Assembly (NCBI GenBank): GCA_032156805.1
Contig: JALDXQ010000036.1
Location: forward strand, 1-46,077
From: Gp6-AA40 sp032156805
GTDB taxonomy: Bacteria > Acidobacteriota > Vicinamibacteria > Vicinamibacterales > UBA2999
Direction of reading: 5' to 3'
DNA length: 46,077 nt
Shown here: positions 18,022 to 25,976 of the stretch, one piece after another
Position numbering within the stretch: position 1 is the first letter of the stretch
Layout of the letters: every line of letters begins with the position of its first letter
Program-made: the position numbers and the translations under genes
Notes under the pieces: model-generated
What the model was told of the DNA's origin: nothing
Databases searched by the model: none
What the model saw: the letters and a program-made list of their open reading frames with translations, nothing else

Positions 18022-18837
18022 CTACTTGCTCGACTGCTTCTTCAGATGTCCGTATAAGAGCTCTTCCGCGAACTCGACGCACCTGAACTCCAGGATCTGT
18101 GCATTCGCTTCTACCCGACGATACAAGGGCATGCTCATCTTCCACGGCCGCGTGAATACTTTCGGATCTTCGACCGTCACCTCGTAGGTGAGCGTCTCCG
18201 GGCTGCGCGCCGTGAAGCGCTCGACGACATGCAGTGCGTCGCTGTGGAAGTTTCCGGCTCGGTCGAACCAGCTCAAATCGTTGAACCCTTTGGTGTCGAC
18301 AACGAGCGTCTCACCCTCCCATCGCCCGTTCGACCAGCCCATCCAGCTGTCAGCAGGCGCCTCCACCTGATCGGTCATGTAGACCGTGCGGATCGCCCCG
18401 GCATACTCGTACACGAGCATGACATGCTTCTGGCTCTGAATGATCTGAAACGGGAACGGCATATAGGTGGCTCGCGGCACACCCGGCAGATAGCATTTCA
18501 CCTCGGGATCCAGCTTCAAACGATTGGCGCGGTTCTCATTGCGCTTGGCGAGTGCCTCAGGTCGATACGGAAGCACACCCCCCTCGACGACACCGAGGCC
18601 GGCTGGGACTGCGCCGGCCGCCCCCAGCTCCAGCACCGGGCTCGGCGCGGCTGAATGCGCCTCGATGTCCCAGTACGCCGTATTCATCGTCTGCCAGATG
18701 CCGTTGAGATTGGGCTTGCCGTCCGGCGTGCGCGGAGCGCGATACGCGGGCGCCTGGGCGGTGACCAGCGTTGCGCCAACAGCGAGCACGGCGGCAACGA
18801 CGAGCAACGTCAGCTGAGTAGGAATCCGGTTCCGCAT
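18022..18837 (-). CDS. Secreted paralog B of an uncharacterised family (short form)
   Basis: 271 residues. ATG 18837 overlaps the preceding TAA by 1 nt (TAATG), a translational-coupling arrangement. After the signal peptide comes PDGKPNLNGIWQTMNTAYWDIEAHSA, a typical opening for the shorter branch of this family, then VKCYLPGVPRATYMPFPFQIIQSQKHVMLVYEYAGAIRTVYM, GWSNGRWEGETLVVDTKGFND and a C-terminal domain EFRCVEFAEELLYGH. It is about 60-80 residues shorter than its neighbours and lacks the SLIVDPP segment. One shared fold with different surfaces is an inference from motif order. Confidence 0.83.
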   Translation of the reverse strand: MRNRIPTQLTLLVVAAVLAVGATLVTAQAPAYRAPRTPDGKPNLNGIWQTMNTAYWDIEAHSAAPSPVLELGAAGAVPAGLGVVEGGVLPYRPEALAKRNENRANRLKLDPEVKCYLPGVPRATYMPFPFQIIQSQKHVMLVYEYAGAIRTVYMTDQVEAPADSWMGWSNGRWEGETLVVDTKGFNDLSWFDRAGNFHSDALHVVERFTARSPETLTYEVTVEDPKVFTRPWKMSMPLYRRVEANAQILEFRCVEFAEELLYGHLKKQSSK

Positions 18838-19820
18838 TACTTGGAATCCTTTTTGGCGGCAGCCTCGGCCGCCTGTTTTTCTTCCAACCTGGCACCGACC
18901 AGCGTGTTGTAGAGCCCGAAGTTTCCTTCGTGGCACGCGTGCTCGAACAGCGGACCATTGGTCTTTCTCATCACGGCCTCCGCTGACCAGGGCCGCTCCC
19001 ACATCGACCGATCGTCGACGGTGAAGTTGTACTCGATCGTGTCGTCGGCGACACGGCGCAGCCGCTCGATGACCTTCATGTTCTCCGTCGATCCTCTGAA
19101 CGGATTCTTCCCGTTGAAGTTCGTCGTCTCGATGACGAGCGTCTCACCCTCCCAGCGACCACGCGACACACCCATCCACTGACGGACCTGCTCCGGCGGT
19201 TGCGGCCGCCCATCGAGCGGGATGATGCGGACGTCATGGATCATCTCGGTCAGGATCATCACGTATCCAGGCGCCTGCACGATGTGATAGTTGCTGTTGT
19301 ATGCAGCGTCCATCATCGGCGGTCCCGGGCCCGCCATGATGATGCAGCGGTCATCGAGTTGATTGCTCTGTGCCGAGTCCCAGCGTCCACCCAGACGCTT
19401 GGCTTCTTCTGCGCGAGCCGCGAGGATCCGTTTCCCTTCAGCGGTGACCGGCGGCAGTTTGCCGTTCGGCGGATCGACGATCAGCGACGTCCGCAGGCTC
19501 CTCGCCAGCGTCGCCTGGCTCCGATCGAGTCCGAATTGGGTGAAGTCGTAATGCACGTCGGCAACCGTTCCCGGCTCCGTCTCTGCTGACTCACGTGCGG
19601 CGGCGGCTTTCTCGGCGGCGGCCGCCTCCTCCGGTGTGTAGAACTCCTTCGTCACTTTGTCCGGCCGCTCGAGTGGCGTGTAGGTGGCGTTGGACCAGAA
19701 GCCCTGCAGATCCGGCTGACCGTCGGGCGTGCGCGGCACCTTGTAGGCAGGTCTCTGCGCCGCCACCGTGACAGCAGTGATGGCAACAGCGACGAGCGTG
19801 AGGAGCAGCCGGCTGGTCAC
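18837..19820 (-). CDS. Secreted paralog A of an uncharacterised family
   Basis: 327 residues. GTG 19820 overlaps the stop of the PQQ dehydrogenase (GTGA), so it is translationally coupled. Signal peptide near TSRLLLTLVAVAITAVTVAAQ, then PDGQPDLQGFWSNATYTPLERPDKVTKEFYTPEE, TSLIVDPPNGKLPPV, RCIIMAGPGPP, HIVQAPGYVMILTEMIHDVRI, GVSRGRWEGETLVIETTNFNGKN, FEHACHEGNFGLYN. Very close to the paralog ending at 16958. The order dehydrogenase, A, B, C hints at tandem duplication within an operon. Function unknown. Confidence 0.85.
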   Translation of the reverse strand: MTSRLLLTLVAVAITAVTVAAQRPAYKVPRTPDGQPDLQGFWSNATYTPLERPDKVTKEFYTPEEAAAAEKAAAARESAETEPGTVADVHYDFTQFGLDRSQATLARSLRTSLIVDPPNGKLPPVTAEGKRILAARAEEAKRLGGRWDSAQSNQLDDRCIIMAGPGPPMMDAAYNSNYHIVQAPGYVMILTEMIHDVRIIPLDGRPQPPEQVRQWMGVSRGRWEGETLVIETTNFNGKNPFRGSTENMKVIERLRRVADDTIEYNFTVDDRSMWERPWSAEAVMRKTNGPLFEHACHEGNFGLYNTLVGARLEEKQAAEAAAKKDSK

Positions 19821-21433
19821 TGCCCCTCTGGCAGCGCGTACGCGAAGAGCGCGCTGCCCGCGGCGATCGTCACGTATTGCCGGCCGCCCACTGAATAGGT
19901 CATTGGTCCAGCGTTGACCTGTCCGCCGACGGACGCCTTCCATAGCAATTCCCCCGTTCGGGCATCGAGCGCGAAGAAGTAACCCTCTCTCCCGCCACTG
20001 AACAGCACATCGCTTGCGGTCGTCAGCACACCGCCCCACGTGATGTCGTTCATACGGTATTCCCATTTCGGGTCGAGCGTGTTCGGGTCGTAGGCTCTCA
20101 CGACGCCGTATGCTTCGTCGTCGTTGTTGAAGAACTGCTGCAGATTCACCTGCCCCATCGTCGTCTGCCTGGTGTTGACGCCGACGGGCCGAGGGCTCAG
20201 CCCTTCAGTGACGATCGTGCCGGTATTCTCCCAGTGCGCGACGTAGAACAGCCCGGTCTTCGGACTGAACGAAGGTGGCGCCCAGTTGGTGGCGCCGTGC
20301 ACGTGTGGCTGGATGAGCGTGCCTTCTGGAGTCGGGACTTTGCCTGGCACACGCTTCGGCCGGCCCTTGTGATCGAAGCCGTCCATCCAGTTGACCTTCA
20401 CGTATGGCTTCCCGAGCAGGAACTCGCCAGTCGTGCGATCGAGCACGTACATCAGGCCATTGCGATTGGCCCACAACATCACCTTGCGCGGCTGGCCACG
20501 GAACGTGATGTCGGCGAGCACAGGCACCTGCGTGGAGTCGTAATCGAGCTCGTCGTGCGGAGTGAACTGGTAATGCCACTTCAACTTCCCCGTGTCGGCA
20601 TCGAGTGCCACGACGCTATCGCTGTACAGGTTGTCACCAAGCCGTGAACGGCCGTCCCAGTCGGGCGCCGGGTTGCCAGTGCCCCAGAACGTCAGGTTCG
20701 TCTCCGGATCGTAGGCGCCCGCGTTCCACACGCCCGCGCCACCGGTCTTCCACGAGTCGCCCGACCACGTGTCGTTGCCAGGCTCACCCGGTCCGGGGAT
20801 CGTGTGGAATCGCCACACTTCCTTTCCGGTCTTCACATCGAGCGCAGCGATGAAGCCGCGGATGCCCATATCACCGCCAGCGCTGCCGACCATCACCTTG
20901 TCCTTGACCACGAGCGGCGAGAGCGTGATGGAATAGCGCTGGGCCGCGCTGGCCACGACGGTGTCCCAGATCAACGTGCCGCTCTTCGCGTCGATCGCGA
21001 GCACGTGCGCATCGATCGTCCCCATGAAAAGCGTGTCGCCCAGGATCGCGAGACCGCGGTTGACGCGGCCGCAACACGTGCGCGCGTCCGGCGACGGTTG
21101 ATGGGAGTAGGTCCAGAATACCCGGCCAGTCGAGGCATCGAGCGCGACGACGTCGTTCGGTGCCTGCACCGTGTAGAGCACACCATCGACCACGAGCGCG
21201 GTGGCCTCGAACTTCTCCAGCGACCGTGCCTGCCATACCCACTGCAACTGCAGGTTCTTCGCATTCGCTGGCGTGATGTGTGTGAGAGGACTGAACCGCT
21301 GATTGTCGAGCGTTCCCGAATAGCTCAACCAGTTGTGTGGCTCGCGCGCGGCGTTGAGGACCCGGTCAAAGGTGACTTGCGCCTGCAGCGATGCAGCGGC
21401 AACGAACACGAGAATGCCCGTGCGCATCATCAT
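19817..21433 (-). CDS. PQQ-dependent alcohol dehydrogenase, lanthanide-type active site
   Basis: 538-aa periplasmic quinoprotein of the methanol/ethanol dehydrogenase family, which oxidises alcohols and passes electrons to cytochrome c. A short signal peptide is followed by an eight-bladed W-motif propeller. Visible: adjacent Cys120-Cys121 (the disulfide ring near PQQ), WGTGNPAPDWDG (Asn ligand), and TPHDELDYD, where Asp297 is the catalytic base and Asp299 the extra acidic residue found in lanthanide-dependent XoxF/ExaF-type enzymes, but Ala or Ser in calcium enzymes. Its start overlaps the upstream cytochrome c stop (ATGA), consistent with that cytochrome being its electron acceptor. It is shorter than XoxF (about 600 aa), so it belongs to a different clade; the substrate is unknown. 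Confidence 0.9.
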   Translation of the reverse strand: MMMRTGILVFVAAASLQAQVTFDRVLNAAREPHNWLSYSGTLDNQRFSPLTHITPANAKNLQLQWVWQARSLEKFEATALVVDGVLYTVQAPNDVVALDASTGRVFWTYSHQPSPDARTCCGRVNRGLAILGDTLFMGTIDAHVLAIDAKSGTLIWDTVVASAAQRYSITLSPLVVKDKVMVGSAGGDMGIRGFIAALDVKTGKEVWRFHTIPGPGEPGNDTWSGDSWKTGGAGVWNAGAYDPETNLTFWGTGNPAPDWDGRSRLGDNLYSDSVVALDADTGKLKWHYQFTPHDELDYDSTQVPVLADITFRGQPRKVMLWANRNGLMYVLDRTTGEFLLGKPYVKVNWMDGFDHKGRPKRVPGKVPTPEGTLIQPHVHGATNWAPPSFSPKTGLFYVAHWENTGTIVTEGLSPRPVGVNTRQTTMGQVNLQQFFNNDDEAYGVVRAYDPNTLDPKWEYRMNDITWGGVLTTASDVLFSGGREGYFFALDARTGELLWKASVGGQVNAGPMTYSVGGRQYVTIAAGSALFAYALPEGQ

Positions 21434-22194
21434 GGCCGGGCGCCCTTGAGCGATACGAGGTAACTGACCACGTCGGCGGTCTCCTGAGAATTGAGTCGAT
21501 CCTGATACGACGGCATGGGCGTCGGCGCGAAGCCATGTTCACGAACGTCGGCCTTCACAAACGATCGCAACTGCTCCTTCGCGTCGAGCATCTGCACCGT
21601 GAACGTGTCGTGATTGAGCAAGCGGCCCGTGACTGTCGTGCCGTCGCGCATCGTCACTTTGTAGAAGCGATTGGCCGGAAGCACCTCGGCACCCGGATCG
21701 AGCAGCGACTGCTCGAGCTCGATCGTCCGGCGCAGTTGCCCAACGCGAGTCAGATCGGGCCCGAGGCGCGAACCAATGCCGTTGACCCGGTGACAGGTTG
21801 CACAAGCCCCCTTGCCATCGAAGATCGTCTTACCGCGCCCGGCGTCCCCAGCGGCTGACGCAGTCCGACGCGCCGCGGCCACGGACCTGAGGTAGGCCAC
21901 GATCTTCACGGCCTGCGCTTCCGAGACGTTGGTTGCCGGCATCGGTGTATTCGGGATGCCGTTGCGAATGATTCCGACCAGTTCCTGATCGGTGAGCGGG
22001 CGGCGGAACTGGCCACGCCCGAGATCGATGCCAGCGATCTGATCGCCATCGGGCCCGTGACAGTTCGCGCACGTATTCCGAAACGCGCGACCGCCGTCTT
22101 CGATGTCGAAAGCAGTGGCGTGCTGGGCGGCAAGCGAGCGCCCGGCCATGAGAAGGCCGGCGACGAGGATGAGAGCCGCGACGGCGGTCCGCAT
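21430..22194 (-). CDS. Dihaem c-type cytochrome, partner of PQQ dehydrogenase
   Basis: 254 residues from ATG 22194; a GTG at 22212 would add six residues. Signal peptide (MRTAVAALILVAGLLMAGRSLAAQ), then two cytochrome c domains with CANCH at 42-46 and CATCH at 131-135. Met ligands are plausible in the NTPMPA and TPMPSYQD segments. A beta-rich stretch (YKVTMRDGTTVTGRLLNHDTFTVQML) lies between the second CxxCH and the C-terminus, as in membrane-bound PQQ and sugar dehydrogenase cytochromes. It is the first gene of the operon and probably accepts electrons from the overlapping dehydrogenase. A promoter and twin palindromes lie upstream. Confidence 0.88.
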   Translation of the reverse strand: MRTAVAALILVAGLLMAGRSLAAQHATAFDIEDGGRAFRNTCANCHGPDGDQIAGIDLGRGQFRRPLTDQELVGIIRNGIPNTPMPATNVSEAQAVKIVAYLRSVAAARRTASAAGDAGRGKTIFDGKGACATCHRVNGIGSRLGPDLTRVGQLRRTIELEQSLLDPGAEVLPANRFYKVTMRDGTTVTGRLLNHDTFTVQMLDAKEQLRSFVKADVREHGFAPTPMPSYQDRLNSQETADVVSYLVSLKGARP

Positions 22195-22275
22195 GTCAGC
22201 TTGCGCCGGCACCGGGGAACCCGCGGTCCCTTCGGGAACGTACCGCGGAAAGCCCGGAAGTCCTGACGTGGCGGC

Positions 22276-22305
22276 ATATTAGCCGCCTCAAACGGGAGAG
22301 ATCAA
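22276..22305 (-). promoter_or_regulatory. Candidate sigma-70-like promoter of the PQQ operon
   Basis: On the minus strand, TTGATC (22305-22300) and TAATAT (22281-22276) are 18 bp apart, matching 4 of 6 at each hexamer. The -10 lies in the loop of a small perfect inverted repeat (GGCGGC atatta GCCGCC, 22270-22287). It is about 80 bp ahead of the cytochrome start. Confidence 0.45.
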
Positions 22306-22318
22306 CTTCCCGGATCTA

Positions 22319-22354
22319 GGTAGCCGGCTACCCCCGAATGGGTAGGCCGCTACC
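22319..22354. promoter_or_regulatory. Twin palindromic operator upstream of the PQQ operon
   Basis: Two 14-bp palindromic units, GGTAGCCGGCTACC (22319-22332, perfect) and GGTAGGCCGCTACC (22341-22354, near perfect), have centres 22 bp apart, about two helical turns. The facing half-sites also form a dyad (CTACCC, 6 nt, GGGTAG). They lie just upstream of the -35 hexamer, the usual place for an activator such as a LuxR/NarL-type response regulator. The identity of the regulator is inference. Confidence 0.55.
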
Positions 22355-22419
22355 TCTGCGGCTTGTCGTAGGTCACAGTTTCCGCTGATTTTCGAGGACC
22401 CCTTCTTTATACGTGACGC

Positions 22420-23007
22420 CTACTGTGTGCTGGTGGGGCTCGCCGGAATTTCCGGGATCTTCTCGTTGGGGTACCAGTACTGCCGGTGGCAGCTCTCGCA
22501 CGCCACTTCGATCTGCTCCCCGATCTCGAAGACCTTCTGCGAATCCTTCGCGTCGATCGCCTGCAGGACGGAAACGCCCGCATCGTGGAGATTCCTCGCA
22601 TGCATCTGCCACGCGGCCGGGTCCTTGTTGATCAACCCCTCCATCTCCGATGGCTCGAGCTCGACGCCTGGCGTTTCGGATTTCTCACCGGGATGCGCCA
22701 CATGACGGCCGGGCATCATCAGCAGATTCGCCGCTTCCGTCAGTGCGACCGCGCCCTGGCGTACCTTCTGCCACTCCTCGTCGTTCTTCGGCGCCGTATC
22801 GACAGTTCCCGCTGAACTCTGGACGGTCGTCACCGAGAGCCACACGACATCTGCCGATGGGTCCACGATCGACAGCATGATTTCCTTGATCGTAGCGGTC
22901 GGGGCATATTGCGGTTGCACCGTATCGGGAGCCTCGGCAGGCGCTGATGGTGGCGTCGTACACGCGGCGAACGAGATCAGCAGGCCAAGCAGCACCGTCT
23001 TTCGCAT
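22420..23007 (-). CDS. Cytochrome c'-like lipoprotein
   Basis: 195 residues from ATG 23007. The N-terminus MRKTVLLGLLISFAAC is a lipoprotein signal with Cys16 as likely lipid site. A Pro/Ala linker precedes a helical domain, and the haem motif CESCH lies near the C-terminus (about 170-174), followed by RQYWYPNE. A single C-terminal CxxCH on a four-helix bundle is the layout of class II cytochromes (c' / c556). It may move electrons for, or sense NO near, the neighbouring oxidative enzymes. It is 200 bp upstream of the PQQ operon on the same strand, but the operator region lies between, so it is probably a separate unit. Confidence 0.8.
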   Translation of the reverse strand: MRKTVLLGLLISFAACTTPPSAPAEAPDTVQPQYAPTATIKEIMLSIVDPSADVVWLSVTTVQSSAGTVDTAPKNDEEWQKVRQGAVALTEAANLLMMPGRHVAHPGEKSETPGVELEPSEMEGLINKDPAAWQMHARNLHDAGVSVLQAIDAKDSQKVFEIGEQIEVACESCHRQYWYPNEKIPEIPASPTSTQ

Positions 23008-23087
23008 GATCGGACTATACCCGTGCCAATCAGGACGGTTTCTGAAGTGTTGATAAATTCTTCGTCAGGATCGTCGCGCCTCGACAA

Positions 23088-23471
23088 TCACTGACGGTCG
23101 GGCAGGCGGCACGAGCGCGAGACGTGATACCGGTTGTCGGCAAACGTCCGGTATCCCCAGTCGAACACGCGGCGCAGGATTGGTATCACGGACAGCAGAT
23201 AGATCGGGTAGGCCCACCAGATTCGACGCATCACGTATCTGTACGCGTCGGCACCGCGCAGTTGACGGCCGTCGCTGAGCAGGAGGCGAAGGTCCGAGAG
23301 AAGCTCGTCTTCGGACGGGCCGCCGAGACGGCCCCTGACCCACTCCTCCTGCAGCGGCGCGATCTCGAAGCCACGCCGCCGCAGTGTCTGTGCCCAGTAG
23401 ACAACCCAGGTCTTGCAGAATCCGCACGAGCCGTCGAACAGGACCCAGCCGTTATCGGGTTCTGCGATCAC
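23088..23471 (-). CDS. DCC-family thiol-disulfide protein (DUF393)
   Basis: 127 residues from GTG 23471, preceded by AGGAG 5 nt upstream. Longer in-frame extensions exist but overlap the divergent selA promoter region. The opening GWVLFDGSCGFCKTWVVYWAQTL holds the DxxCxxC motif (D-G-S-C-G-F-C) of the DCC family, related to thioredoxin. The rest (GADAYRYVMRRIWWAYPIYLLSVIP) is typical and may touch the membrane. Role is generic redox chemistry; partner unknown. It is head-to-head with selA. Confidence 0.85.
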   Translation of the reverse strand: MIAEPDNGWVLFDGSCGFCKTWVVYWAQTLRRRGFEIAPLQEEWVRGRLGGPSEDELLSDLRLLLSDGRQLRGADAYRYVMRRIWWAYPIYLLSVIPILRRVFDWGYRTFADNRYHVSRSCRLPDRQ

Positions 23472-23581
23472 GCTGACTCCTCGTCGAGCAACTCCGCGAT
23501 CCCTTGCCTGGCTCGTTCGGATGGAATTCCCCAGCAAGGCAACAGCGTACATGATCCGCGAAGCACCGGGCACCAACTAGA

Positions 23582-24985
23582 ATGCCTCGCATGGATGCAC
23601 TGCGGGCGTTGCCGTCCGTCGACGCCCTGTTGCGCGACGCGCGAGTCGAAGGCTTGATCGAACAGCACGGCCGTTCGCTCGTGACCGAGGCGATTCGCAC
23701 GGTCCTTGCCGCGGTCCGCACCGAGATCGCGGCTCACGCCGCAACCACGAGCGACACGACCTTGATCGATCGCATCGCATTCGAAGTGCAGCAGTCCGTG
23801 ACCCCGTCGCTGCGACCGGTCTTCAACCTGACCGGCACGATTCTCCACACCAACCTGGGACGCGCGCCGCTGCCGCCTGAGGCCATCGAAGCGGTCATCA
23901 CCGCCGCACGCGAGCCCAGCAACCTCGAGTTCGATCTCGACACTGGCAAGCGCGGCGATCGCGACGATCACATCGAGGCGACACTGTGCCGGCTGACCGG
24001 TGCGGCGGCGGCGACGGTCGTCAACAACAACGCGGCCGCGGTCCTCCTGGTGCTGAACACACTGGCCGCTCGCAAGCAGGTTCCAACCTCGCGCGGAGAG
24101 CTCATCGAGATCGGTGGCTCGTTTCGCATGCCGGACATCATGAAGCGAGCCGGCTGCACGCTGCGCGAGATCGGCACGACCAATCGCGTGCACCTCAGCG
24201 ACTACGCAGACGCGATCGGGCCGAAGACCGCGCTGGTGATGAAGGTCCACACCAGCAACTACGAGGTCGTCGGCTTCACATCGAGCGTTCCCGAGCCTGA
24301 ACTGTCATCACTCTGCCGCGAGCGCGGGGTGCCGTTCGTGGTTGATCTTGGCAGCGGCACGCTGGTGGATCTGGCCCAGTACGGCCTGCCCCATGAACCA
24401 ACGCCATCGGAGGCGCTCGCTCACGGGGCCGACATCGTCACCTTCAGCGGCGACAAGCTTCTTGGTGGTCCACAGGCCGGTCTCATCGTCGGACGTGCAG
24501 ACCTGATCACGGCGATCAAGCGCAATCCACTTCGACGAGCGCTGCGCGTCGACAAGATGACGGTGGCTGCGCTCTCGGCCGTGTTCGACATCTACGCAGA
24601 CACCGATCGTCTTGCCGAACGGCTGCCGGTGATCAGGCTGCTCACGAAACCGGTCGCTGACATTCGCGCACTCGCCGAACGGTTGCTCGCGCGCGTGACG
24701 GAAACAGTCGCGAACGCCGCGACGGTGCGTATCGTGGACTGCCAGAGCCAGATCGGCAGCGGCGCACTGCCCACACGAACGATCCCGAGCGCCGGCCTGG
24801 CGATCGTGCCGCTCACTCGTCGTGGCGCCGGACGAACGCTTCAACAGATCGCCCTGGCGTTCCGGCGCCTTCCCGTCCCGGTCATCGGACGCATCCGGGA
24901 CGATGCGTTCGTTCTCGACGTGCGTTGCCTCGACGACGAGGCGCGCTTCACCGCGCAACTCACGGATTGGCGAATCGTCGACTAA
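23582..24985 (+). CDS. selA: L-seryl-tRNA(Sec) selenium transferase
   Basis: PLP enzyme that converts Ser-tRNA(Sec) to Sec-tRNA(Sec) with selenophosphate. The 467 residues match E. coli SelA (463). The family core is present: PVFNLTGTILHTNLGRAPLP, VVNNNAAAVLLVL, GSFRMPDIMKRAGC, EIGTTNRVHLSDY, VVDLGSGTLVDL and FSGDKLLGGPQAG, with Lys292 as the PLP lysine. ATG at 23582 is used; an ATG at 23591 is an alternative. It opens a selenocysteine locus that also holds selB and tRNA-Sec in this window. SelD, the selenophosphate source, is absent here. Confidence 0.96.
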   Translation: MPRMDALRALPSVDALLRDARVEGLIEQHGRSLVTEAIRTVLAAVRTEIAAHAATTSDTTLIDRIAFEVQQSVTPSLRPVFNLTGTILHTNLGRAPLPPEAIEAVITAAREPSNLEFDLDTGKRGDRDDHIEATLCRLTGAAAATVVNNNAAAVLLVLNTLAARKQVPTSRGELIEIGGSFRMPDIMKRAGCTLREIGTTNRVHLSDYADAIGPKTALVMKVHTSNYEVVGFTSSVPEPELSSLCRERGVPFVVDLGSGTLVDLAQYGLPHEPTPSEALAHGADIVTFSGDKLLGGPQAGLIVGRADLITAIKRNPLRRALRVDKMTVAALSAVFDIYADTDRLAERLPVIRLLTKPVADIRALAERLLARVTETVANAATVRIVDCQSQIGSGALPTRTIPSAGLAIVPLTRRGAGRTLQQIALAFRRLPVPVIGRIRDDAFVLDVRCLDDEARFTAQLTDWRIVD

Positions 24986-25498
24986 GCCTCGCTGCCTGAG
25001 CTAGTCGAGCGGCCGCACAAAGACGTGCGGACAGGACACGGCCTGTTACAGCCGCGTGAAGAACGGGGAAACGTCGCGACGTACATGCAATATCAGTTCG
25101 GATCTCTCGAACGTCGGCGCGCCAAGGGAGCACCCTTATTCGCGGCGCGCGCGTTGTTCGCTCACGGGATAGTGCGTCCGGATTCGAACGCGCCGTGCGA
25201 GAGACAGAAGCCGCGCCCTGCGACCTTGCAAACTTTCACGAGTTGATTTCCGTCAAAGAGCACAAGTTCGGCCGCTCGTGCCCAGTGGTACGAAGGCTGC
25301 ACGACGCACGGCGCAGGCGTGACTGTTAACCCTGCCCGTTCGTACTACGTAGTCAGGTAAAAGCGACAGTTTCGCGAGGGCGGGACGCCGGCGCGCGGCA
25401 ACGCACCGACGCCCCTGATCACAACCCGCAGGTTAGGGCTGCGGGCCGGACTCTACCCAGTATAGGTGAGGCCAGCCTGCAGGACAGGAGGGCTGGCC
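24986..25498. other. 513-bp intergenic region with hairpins and palindromes
   Basis: No convincing gene. Structures seen: a weak hairpin soon after selA (CCGCAC / GTGCGG, 25013-25030); a perfect palindrome ACTACGTAGT (25344-25353); and a 7-bp stem (CCCGCAG / CTGCGGG, 25425-25445) about 53 bp ahead of the next start. The palindrome could be an operator for the following gene. No selenoprotein element, tRNA or riboswitch was recognised. Confidence 0.5.
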
Positions 25499-25936
25499 AT
25501 GTCGAGCGCAGCTGCGATAGTCGCCTGTGCGCTTACGCTGCTGGGGGAGAGCGAACGCACGATGCCCCGTATCGAACTCGTAGAGGTTCCACCGATAGGC
25601 ACGTCGGCCCAGGTGGAAGCCTACGTCCGCCGGGCGGATCGAACGATCTACCTGGTCACGTCGTCTCAAGTCTTTCAAGAAGCGATGCGCGCACGGGAGA
25701 CGTGTGGCGACACGATCTCGGTGAGGAAGCTGGCCAGCGTCCTTGCGCATGAGGAATGGCACATCGAGCACGGTCCCGACGAGCGGGGCGCATACCAGGC
25801 ACAGCTCACGACGCTCATTCGAATCGGCGTTCAACCCGGCAGCGCGCTCTACGCCGGCGTCGTGCGGTCGATGCAAGCGGTGCTGAAGAAACAACGTTAC
25901 GACAGACCGGACATCGTCGTCGCGGACAACCGATGA
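25499..25936 (+). CDS. Small zincin-like protein (HEEWH)
   Basis: 145 residues from ATG 25499; AGGAGG sits 7 nt upstream, a strong site. The N-terminal 18 residues are hydrophobic and may be a signal or anchor. A short beta/alpha region (RADRTIYLVTSSQVFQEA) leads to LASVLAHEEWHIEHGPDERGAYQAQL, near residue 83-100. The HEEWH, a downstream Glu/Asp and the DE-rGAYQ segment fit a compact gluzincin-like zinc site. The rest is helical. It is a short relative of larger metalloproteases; activity is not proven. It lies inside the sel locus on the plus strand, convergent with the FAD oxidoreductase. Confidence 0.72.
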   Translation: MSSAAAIVACALTLLGESERTMPRIELVEVPPIGTSAQVEAYVRRADRTIYLVTSSQVFQEAMRARETCGDTISVRKLASVLAHEEWHIEHGPDERGAYQAQLTTLIRIGVQPGSALYAGVVRSMQAVLKKQRYDRPDIVVADNR

Positions 25937-25976
25937 TGAGCCGCACGAGTGCGGAGGGATCTGCACGAGGCGCGAG

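Noticed and set aside
23012..23040. TTGGCACGGGTATAGTC on the minus strand as a sigma-54 promoter of the cytochrome c' gene
   Set aside because: The -24 half is good, but the -12 has GT instead of GC and the start would fall on the ATG.
23088..23576. Longer start for the DCC protein at 23576
   Set aside because: The extension is Arg-rich and overlaps the divergent selA start region; GTG 23471 has a well-placed AGGAG.
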